Positions 53,036-61,868 of a stretch of 61,868 nucleotides of DNA are shown here, in pieces; the stretch's first letter is position 1, and every line of letters begins with the position of its first letter. The stretch is from Nemertoderma westbladi. Lineage: Eukaryota > Xenacoelomorpha > Nemertodermatida > Nemertodermatidae. The notes under the pieces are model-generated. The model had not been told where the DNA came from. It made no database searches and worked only from the letters and a program-made list of their open reading frames with translations. The stretch spans positions 1 to 61,868 of the forward strand of contig JAUCBJ010005915.1 of assembly GCA_032718475.1 (NCBI GenBank). Direction: 5' to 3'. A program made the position numbers and the translations under genes.

Positions 53036-54400
53036 ATCCATCAAATTCATACATTAACTGTATTTTTCCATATTAATTTAGACATTTTTGTGATGTTTTT
53101 GTACACCCCTTTAAAGGTTCGTTGTAATAATTCCCATGATAACCAGAACCATTATCTTCTAGTATATTTTACCATCCCTTACCTTTTAGTGTGAATAAAT
53201 TTAATTTAATCTCAAATAAGTAACTTATGGAATAAACTTAATTTAAACTATACTTTAAAATGATTTAAACTGATCGAGTTACATAATCACCACCACAGGT
53301 ATATTAAAGTCTACATTATCTAAGAAGCAATTAGGGGTCACATAGGAGTAATGTCCACGTAAGTGTTTTTCAAGAAAAATTATTGCCCCATTTATTTTAA
53401 AAGTACTGAATAGAAATGGTTGAAACTTTTACCACATCTTTTCCACCCAAAGACATACACTAAAGGAATTAAAATATTGGTTATGTGTATGTCTGTTTGC
53501 CAAATATAATAAAATAAAGTTCAACAGAAAAGTATAATTTTTTAAACGTCTATAACTATGATTGTTATCCATAAAATCTATTTCTTTTAGTTCAGTAATT
53601 GCAAAATACCATATGTGACCCAACACATAGAAAGGGGTCAATTGACAAAAAAATGGTTTTTAACTTTTTTGTTGGTTTTATATAGATAATTTAATGGAGA
53701 ATTTCCCATTGAAAACCATTTGTTAATATCTCTTTTCGTTTTTGAGTTATTGTAGATTTAGTAAGACAAGGTTCTGAGATAATTTCATAGCGACATTCTG
53801 AGAAAATTTGATTTAAAATTTTCAAACCTTCCCGCCATTTTCAGAAACCGCTGTGACTTTTTAAACATCATTTGAACATTTCTGAATGGAATGGATATTC
53901 AATAACATCAACATAAGTATAGCATTGGAAATTTCCATGGACAGTTATTTAATATATTTTGTCAGTTTTAAGGTTTGACAGATTCTTTACATGTATGTTT
54001 GTCTGTCTGTATGCATACCCTTATCTTATTTTGTCTATGAAATAATAAAGAAATTGCAATACCTAGTCAAAATATTTGCTACCGGGGGATTTCTTGGTCG
54101 GAAATCAAATGCTGATGACCCATACTTGACCTCCCCTAAAATAACGTCGATCCGCGAACCACCGCGAGGCTAGTGTTAGCTTTCTGCCAAGTTTTCATCC
54201 CGAACTGGCCCTCCCTAAAAATAAATATGATAGAAACTATGAAAAAATAGTATTGTATTCCACTGTATTTGCTTATGTTTAAATTTGTTTGCATTTAAAA
54301 GAAAATTTATTTGGATGTTTTTTTTTCGAAAATTTACATTGCTTCTAAATTTTGTCAACAATTAGCTGAAATGGAAATCCTGCCAAAAAATTGAAATCCG
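53036..54400. other. Intergenic DNA, no gene seen
   Basis: AT-rich, short frames only. Confidence 0.45.
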
Positions 54401-54475
54401 GCCGGAGCCGGAAACAGATTTTTTTTTCAAAATCCGGCCGGAATTTCGGCTCGCTGGATATCCAGCACACCCCTA
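54360..54475. mobile_element. Possible hAT terminus
   Basis: Ends GCTGGATATCCAGCACACCCCTA; the reverse complement begins TAGGGGTGTGC, typical of many animal hAT ends, preceded by AATCCGGCCGG words. It is followed by an (AT)n run. The opposite end was not found. Confidence 0.35.
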
Positions 54476-54493
54476 ATATATATATATATATAT

Positions 54494-56480
54494 CCCTGAA
54501 AATTTCATTAGAATACATTTTCTGGTTTTCTCAAAAAAAGTGTAATTTGTATAAAGAATATCATTAATTGTAAGCGATAAAAACACATTTAAAGTTCTCA
54601 ATCACCAAAATATAACTTTGATAATATGAAATAATTCAATAGTTTGGCAGTTTCAGTTTAATATATATTGAAAGATTAAATATACAGATCGTGAATGATA
54701 GTAAATCATAACCAATACAAATTAAAAATGAGTAGTAAGGGATTGCCTACATTTAGTACGGTACGTTATTATTGTACATGGAAAGCGTATAGTGCATTTC
54801 AAAGTACCATAACTTTCAAACTATAAGAGGTATAAAGAAACGGATTTCAGTTTTGAATTCAGCAAACAATTCTGCATCGGAAGAAATAATAAAAACATCT
54901 GAAAATTTTGTCCTATGTGGCCCCTTAAGTTAAATACTTAAATATATAATTACTATAGTAACCTTAAGTTAAATACTTAAATATATAATTACTGTAGTTT
55001 AGAGTTAACTGGGTTCATAGTTAACGCTAATTGATACTCAGTACTTTAGAGTGAAATTCTGGGTAAAATAATCTAGGTAATTAAATATCCAACAAAAGTC
55101 ACTTTCAACTGTCGGATTTGACAACCATAGAAATGTATCTTCTTGTATTTTGAAATAAGTATATAAAACTATTATTTTCAATTTTATTTCTTCAAAAATC
55201 CCCTATCCAAAGCGGTTGTATTTGTTGTTTGATGGCAATATTAACATTGCAGTATTTTAGTATCTCTTTTAGGTTTGTTTTTCCGCTAGACAGTTCACTT
55301 GTTATTATTATTAAATTCCACTAACAGTTTAGTAATATGATAATTTTGCATCGCTGTCACCGTTTTGAATGAATTATTTCCTCATTCGTGTAATTGCTGC
55401 ACTAAATGCGCACATTCAATAATTATTGTGAAACATTTTACATTTTCATCATAATTCTGTTATAGTTGTTAATATAACCGTTAGTTCACATAAAATATGC
55501 AATTAATTTATTATTAATGTTTCATGTCGATGTTTTAGGTCTATGTGCTTAATATTATAATATAGCGAAGTAATTAATACCTATTTATAATCATTTACTT
55601 TCATGTTTTGTTCACTTAGATGAACATCAATGGTTTGGGGAGGGGGGTGGGCACACGCGTATACGGTCTGTAGTAGGTTCACGGCCTGACAAAGTTGTGA
55701 ATAAACCTGGGCACGAACTTTTATGTGAATTTTGTGCAAAAATATTGCGTTTTTTCGGGAATTTTTTGGGTGTAAAAGGGCATTTGTATAAAATCATGAA
55801 AAGGAAATTTACTTAACCCTATTTGGCCCGGTGGGTGGGGGCTCATTTTAGAAATTTTTTTGTAGTTCATCTGTATCTTTGAGTCAGGTATTTCGTGACT
55901 TTTCCTAAAATTTATTGGGCTATCCAATAGAACAAACGCCATTTACATTGCTATGTTAGTTTTCGTGCTGTTGTCCCTTTCTGGCACCCATCTCCAGTAG
56001 TTTTCGTGCTAAAATTTTCAAAAGTTTTTTATGGCTCACTAAAATTTATTTATTTGCGGTATATAATAGTTTTTTTTTATGCTGATCACGATTATAACTC
56101 AAAAATACCATTCGAGAAAATTTTTTGGTAATTTTGAATCTGCCCAGTAATTTTGAATCTGCCCTCTGGGGCACGGAAAAATCATGAGTGCAAATATAAT
56201 AATTAAAATCACCACAAAATCAAATTGATTTTATGACCATATACGTTTTTTGGGATGCTGATCAAAAATATCGTATTATCCAACCATGGTCCCATTGACC
56301 CGGCGTTAGTGCGTAAATTATGTTTACGCAATTGTAACTAGCTACTTCTATTATGTACGTTGGTACGTTCGTACCATATGTTAGTACATGTGTTGTGTAC
56401 TACGTATGTATTGTACATTTGTACCCATTGGACATATGTAATTATAACTAGCTATTTTTTTTATATTTTATTTTAGCGGG
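54494..56480. other. Intergenic DNA, no gene seen
   Basis: AT-rich; nothing coding or repetitive stands out apart from a direct repeat of AGTTAAATACTTAAATATAT at about 54926-54990. Confidence 0.45.
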
Positions 56481-56799
56481 AAGGGTGTATTGCCCTCATT
56501 CCCACCCCCCTCAGTCCAATTTATTGGACAACTCATCAACCTAAGGGCGACCCTTCCAGCAGGCAACTCTCCCACTCCCCCCCCCCCCCCCCCCCCCCCT
56601 GTAGGTCCTCTTATTCTTCACCCCACACTCCTTGTCAATTCCAACTCTCTTGGATCTGACCTTCCCTTCTCCTCCACCCTAATATCGGGTCTTTCCGTCA
56701 CCCCACAGAACTCCTCACCATATCCCCTGGTGGCAAAATGCCACCCTTCATATTGTCGTCACTGGTACATGCCACCACTGCTGGCCTCCCCCTCAATAT

Positions 56800-59180
56800 G
56801 TGCGCCGGCGTTAAAGCCCCCGATGACCCTTGGTCATCCTTTGGTACTCATATGGCTTACCATTTAATGCCCCCTCATACTCTGCCAGCCCCGTGTACAA
56901 CACGTCTCTTCTAACTTTCCTGTCTCCTTTGTCACCCATCATCATCGGCTCCTCTCCCTTTGGGTTAACCTTCTTACATCCTCTCCCTTTCCACCTTGTC
57001 TTCTTATTCGACCTCCTTAATACCGGTATACTCTTTATACTCTCTAAGATCGGCGTCTCTTCCGGACATCGCTCCGGATACTTCGTTGTCCACTCTTCCC
57101 CATTCCCATACCGATAATCGCCAGGAACATCTTTGTTCCATCCCATCGCCTCTAGGTCCTGGGCATCGAACCCATTCTCCTCCGCCCACTCCCTTGCTGT
57201 TACTTCTCGTCCTGTTCCCTCTACCGGCGGTATTTCTCTGGACTCATCCTCCACCCTTTCCACTATGCGTGGTTCCAGATCCATACCCGCCCACGACTCC
57301 TGATATCCTTCCCTGGGCCGTTTCTCATATGGGACCTCCCCATCGCCCGTCCTTGACTTCTGCTCGGGCCGCTTCCCATATGGGGCCTCCCCATCACCCG
57401 TCTTTGGCTTCTGCTTGGGCTGCTTCCCATATGGACCTCCCCATCGCCCGTCTTTGGCTTCTGCTTTATGTCCTCAATGGTACTGGACAGCATGCATCCT
57501 GAGGATTCGGACACGCTAAACGGGATCCTCGTCTTTATTGGGCCACTGAGCGTCCATCCGAATGGCGTGAGAATGGCCACCGGGTCTCGCTCTTTATCGT
57601 CGCCGAATATGGTTTGCAGCCTCTCATGGGCCATCGGACAGTCCATGCCGACGATGAGAGACACTTTCGGGACATCTAGTTCGGGTACGGAGAAGTCGAT
57701 GCCGTCCTGGTACCGCGGTATTGCTCGATCTCGATCTTTGTAGGACGCCTGGCGTTGATGTTGATCGACTCTATTATTTGGATGGGTTCGATGGTAGCCC
57801 CATAGTCGCACCCTGGTGTTATTGCTCCAATTTCACACCATCCCGTCCTCATCTTCATGACCTCGTTTTTGCTTCAATATCGTGGTCACCACCATCTTAC
57901 TTGGCCTGGTCTCCAACCCTATCTTCTCGGCCACGCAACTCTCCGTTAGCGTGAACGCTGCTCCAATATCAACCAACATTAGTGTTGTAACCGATAGGCC
58001 GTTTTCTTCAATTATTCTCACTGGTACTACTCCGAGTAGTACCGTTCCCTTCCTCCTTGCTCCCATGGTGATCGTCGCCATCATCTGGCTTCCAGTTCCA
58101 TTGGTCTCGAGTGTACTTTGGTGGGTTCTCTCGACACCTATCCATCTTATGTCCTCCCACCGCGCATCTGTGGCATAACCCAAATCGACATATCTTCCAA
58201 CCACGGCTCCTAACCCTTCTTTTCTCGAGTGGAGAAAGCGATCTTCCTCCATTTATTCCTCGACCATATTGGTAGTGCCTGCGCTATGCTTGTGATGTTA
58301 CTTGAAGCATTAAGTTCATATGGTGCTTCTAGCGTCTTTAAAACTATCAGTGCCTTTTCTACTTTGTTGGCAAAGGCTTTGATACTAACAGGGTTATCCG
58401 CGAGTCCACCTGATGTTATTCCCCTTAAGGTTTATCAGATAATCTTCGCCGGATGGCCCAGTTCCCTATCCAAGGCTCTCCATACTGTTGTAAATCCTCC
58501 TTCAATTCCCTGATATTGCCATAGATACATACAATGTCATAGGCTGGCCCCCTGTATAAACTTGTAGATACTTAAGGCACTCCGCCTGTGTAAGATTTCT
58601 CGTTAAAATCTCATTGCTGTACATTCTCCGGAACTGTAGATATTCTTCCGGCTTGCTACCATCAAACTTGAAAGGCTCCACAGGTGGCAGCACTATTCTA
58701 GTTTTTAGTGCGTCGATGAGTGTTGCCATTCCCATCGCTTGAATTTCCAGCGCGCCCGATGGTACGGATGCAGGCTCCTTTGGTGTTGACTGTGCTTCGC
58801 CTCTCGGGTTCGTCGAGTTTCCCTGTGTGGGATATATCATTGGGGGCAATGGTCCCCTCCATATCTCGGTGTCAAACAACTTGTTTTCATCTGAGGGGGT
58901 TGCGACCTTTATTTTATTTTGTTGCATGTATTGCGGATTCAGTAATGGGGGAATGTCATCCTGCCCCCCCCCCCCCCCCCCCACCGGTGTTATATTCTGC
59001 GCTGGGGTAGATGTCATTATATTGGATAAACCCCCATATATTGGATATTTGGCGACCTCTGGGTTTAATCCCGGCATTCGCGCTACCCTATCACCTACAC
59101 TATCTCTCCCAGCATGGCCTACTATGTTCAGTAAGACCTACAGTATGTCCTGCAGTCTGATTGTGTTCCTCGCGATCGAA
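56800..59180 (-). pseudogene. Degenerate BEL/Pao-like retrotransposon gag-pol relic
   Basis: Minus strand, in order: a Gag segment (58502-59077) with PPVEPFKFDGSKPEEYLQF, the start of a DUF1759-like domain, which continues in other frames to about 58270; a CCHC zinc knuckle CHRCAVGGHKMDRC (58134-58175), intact; a retropepsin-like segment with LVDIGAAFTLTES (57930-57990); then VSLIVGMDCPMAHERLQTIF and ILTPFGWTLSGPI, typical of the region between protease and RT in BEL/Pao. Several frameshifts and stops separate these blocks. The DIG in place of D-S/T-G suggests an inactive protease. Bases 57310-57460 hold a ~60-bp tandem repeat. No RT, integrase or LTR is recognised. Confidence 0.75.
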
Positions 59181-59289
59181 GTTTAATCTTCTCGAATATT
59201 CCGAGAACTCCTCCCCGTTATTACCATCGTCGATCGGCAGCTACGTTCCGACGGGAAGTTTCCCTTCGACCTCTTCTTCTCTCATCCTC

Positions 59290-59845
59290 AAAGGCATGGG
59301 CAGCCTTGAATAGGCTTTCCAGGATTTGGAAGTCACCGAGAATTAATCGGAAACTTAAGGTCCGATTATTTAGAGCAGCAGTAGTTCCAGTACTCCTCTA
59401 TGGGAGTCCATGCTGGGCTCTAACTGCTGAGGAAACCAAATCTCTGGATTCATCTGGATCTCCGGGTTCATTTTGTCAAGTACAATGCACACCTCTCCAA
59501 CCAGACACTATATAACATTGGAAGTGTCTCATTGGTTCCCCCAAGCTTGACACTAGAACAAAATCGCCTCCGCTTTGCAGGACATTGCTTTCGCCGTGAG
59601 GACCAGCCAGTGCATAATCTTGTACTTTGGCAGCCTCATGGAGTGAATAAGAATGATGGACAGCCCATGACTTTCTTGAGACGCATCTTAAAGGACACTG
59701 GCCTTGAAGATGCGGATGATCTAGCAAATGTCATGGGTGATAGGGAGTTGTGGCGGTGCAATTTTGTCGATAAGCCGGCACAGCATTCTTAAAAATGCAG
59801 CTGCAATGCAGCATGCCTATCCTAGTAGTAGTAGTATTGCATATA
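59290..59845 (+). mobile_element. LINE 3' end (same family as 32-33.5 kb copy)
   Basis: Plus strand: SRIWKSPRINRKLKVRLFRA and VVPVLLYGSPCWALTAEETK from the post-RT region, then after a frame change LRFAGHCFRREDQPVHNLVL, GGQ-like [20 protein letters not shown] and [19 protein letters not shown], then stop and (TAG)n at 59823-59836. A short part between the two blocks is lost or shifted. It abuts the BEL/Pao relic. Confidence 0.8.
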
Positions 59846-61868
59846 AATGATTTAAAATTAAATTTAGATTATAAGTTAAATTATATTATTAGGCCTTTAC
59901 TTTATATTTATGAATTTGTGAAGTTTCCGCAATGAAATTTCAGAAGGCCCCTGCATCCAATTCTTCTGAACACTTTTCGCTAGAATTTTACTGGGGCCAT
60001 TTTAGCACTAAAATGCCCAAAATAGGGCTTTTTGGGGCCTTTTTATTACAAAAAGGAACCTAGAAGCATTTTTAGCAAAATTTGTTGAGAAGTTTTATTT
60101 GCAATTGTCTTCTGAACAAATTTCAACTCATTTCAGTAAATTGTGATTCAAGTTGGAGGAACCAATGAACTCTAAAGGGCACCACTATTGCTTGTTTCAA
60201 TCAATTAGCCTCTCTCAGTTACCACCCTAGTGGCTTTCCAGGCTACCTGCCGAGAGCCGAAGCTAAACTTCACTCATAAATTCATCCTAGCCGCCAACGA
60301 TTCTGTGCCTAATATACAGTATAAATAGAGTTAAGCTTTTAATCATGTTGGTTCATATAGTTTTAAAATGAGATTATTAAATTATCACATTTTTCCGGTA
60401 TGTGTGCCTATTATATATTATTCATGATTATATCCTTGGTTGTTAACACACAGAGTATGCAAGCAACGCCAACATTAATAAATTTTATTTTAAAATTGAA
60501 ATATTATGTAACCCGGTAGGTATAAGAGGACGTACTTTTCATAATGTAGAACTTTATGAGTGGAGAACTTTATGACTTTAAACGACGGGTGAGAATTTTT
60601 TTACCGCAGGCTGTATTCTACTAGCGTCCATAGGACACAGCATATGAATGAGTTAGGCCCCTTACCGGTACACCTAGTGCAGGTCGCATACCACTTACTT
60701 TCACTTTACTGACTCTCAGTATATTATATATGTATAATATATTAAATTTTCGAATTAAATACATTCTTAAAGTCGTACTCTAGAACTTTAGGGCCTACTG
60801 TGCTAGATTATATTAAAATCTAATCTGTTTATAATCTTATAACAATTAATTATGAGCGATATTGGGTATGTGTAGCGAGATAGTCCTTGTATTGAGCAGA
60901 CGGCACTGCCTCGGTAATGATTGCGCAGCAACCAGTGCAGGTAAATTGTTTAAATCTATTCTCTAAGATATGAGAAATAAATTAATTATTGATTCCCCCA
61001 AAGGTACACAATATAATATTACTGTTAGAAATAACTATTTTCATTTCCGCTATCTGCTGTGCGGGCTTAACGATTTGATTAAAGAATTTAATAAAATTTA
61101 CAACGGATATATGTATACAGTTAAGTATTAGTACATAATGTAGGCCCCCTATAGTGCATAATGTAGTCCCCCTATAGTGTATAATGTATAATGTAACACT
61201 AATGTATAGCGTATAATTGGTTATTAACAAGTTTGTGTATACACTTGGTTATTAAAATGTTGTTAGGCTTCTTCACTAACGCATAATTTTTAATTATTTA
61301 AAATTCTCTGTAGAATACACACACACATATAGTCTTACATTATTATAATGCATTGTCGCATTATGGGTGATCAGCAGGCTACAGTTGCATGTAACTCTAA
61401 CCAAAATAATAAACTTAAGTCATAACACAGGTTATAGTTTAATAATCAGATACTCAATAACTTAATTAAGTTGTAATTATTTATCGGCAAACATTTTTCT
61501 GTACATACAAACGGCGCACATAATGTTGACAAAAGTACTGTGTTCAAAATATATTTGCGATAGACTATAATTAATAGGCCAGCAATAAATATTCGATACT
61601 TTTTATGCTACTTACAGTACTAAGGCGCAGTAAGTCACACAAATTTTCAGCTTTCAACTTTCAAATAACTATAGCCTGTTTCGCTCCAAACTTTCACCTT
61701 TCAATTGTCAACTCATAAAAAATCGTTAAAAAAACGTTGGCTATATAATTCAGCTGAAAGCTATTCGGAATATTGAATTTCTAATTTTACTTATTATTGG
61801 TTGTCCATGAAGTTAAAAGTAGACTGTTTATGTGTGAACGTCTCCATGTCCTATGTGTCCTATCTTTT
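59846..61868. other. Intergenic DNA to end of window
   Basis: No gene supported. 60640-60720 is the reverse complement of the 30.5-kb GGTACCGG-type repeat; 61130-61200 has three short CATAATGTAGGCCCCCTATA-type repeats; 61398-61415 is a weak copy of the dispersed core (AACCAAAATAATAAAC). Confidence 0.5.

Noticed and set aside
56490-58513. Plus-strand frames of 90-170 codons
   Set aside because: Antisense shadows of the BEL/Pao relic, whose family motifs are on the minus strand.

Overview
The window is AT-rich animal nuclear DNA, probably from an aquatic invertebrate; the phylum cannot be fixed from the sequence alone. Evidence is GT-AG introns of 0.2 to 13.8 kb, tRNA-derived SINEs, LINE and BEL/Pao-like relics, many inverted-repeat DNA transposons and very large minisatellites. 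It holds most of one conventional gene, a plasma-membrane calcium ATPase (PMCA, ATP2B family), on the + strand. Fourteen exons (742-49442) encode about 988 residues, from the end of the actuator domain to the stop codon. The N-terminal exons lie upstream of base 1. All exon phases join without a break, and every catalytic signature is present: PEGLP, the DKTGTLT phosphorylation loop, KGASE, TGDGTND, M5 to M10 and the calmodulin-binding helix. The C-terminus is a PDZ-type tail, ETMI.

Layout. 1-741: intron. 742-891: exon 1. 892-14508: 13.6-kb intron with a ~70-bp tandem array (2.74-3.46 kb), an antisense intronless gene of unknown family (7264-8451, 395 aa), an AT-rich tract upstream of that gene, a Harbinger-type MITE (9910-10306) and a tandem doublet of an unclassified non-autonomous element (10383-13670). 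14509-19678: exons 2 to 8, with SINEs and a GGGATCCC-rich MITE in the introns. 19679-28223: 8.5-kb intron with a 2.5-kb 42-bp minisatellite, a second, nearly homogeneous 42-bp array, and a 912-bp palindrome inserted inside that second array. 28224-31676: exons 9 to 13 here numbered 8b-12 in the entries. 31677-35106: intron with a LINE inserted in a SINE, and a (GTC)n-bearing element. 35107-35412: penultimate exon. 35413-49217: 13.8-kb intron at the position equivalent to vertebrate PMCA splice site C; it holds nested inverted repeats around a 3.7-kb, 50-bp minisatellite. 49218-49442: terminal exon. 49443-61868: 3' flank with several inverted-repeat elements, a BEL/Pao relic (56.8-59.2 kb, minus) and a LINE 3' end (59.3-59.85 kb).

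How it fits together. The only clearly functional unit is the calcium pump. The antisense single-exon gene in its largest 5' intron is the best candidate for something undescribed: its reading frame is far longer than chance allows in such AT-rich DNA, I recognise no family, and its upstream region carries repeated TTCTAGAA/TATAGAACA motifs. Most other open reading frames, including one of 1152 codons, are artefacts of minisatellites. The remaining sequence is a layered record of mobile elements inserted into one another and into arrays, with several clear target-site duplications.
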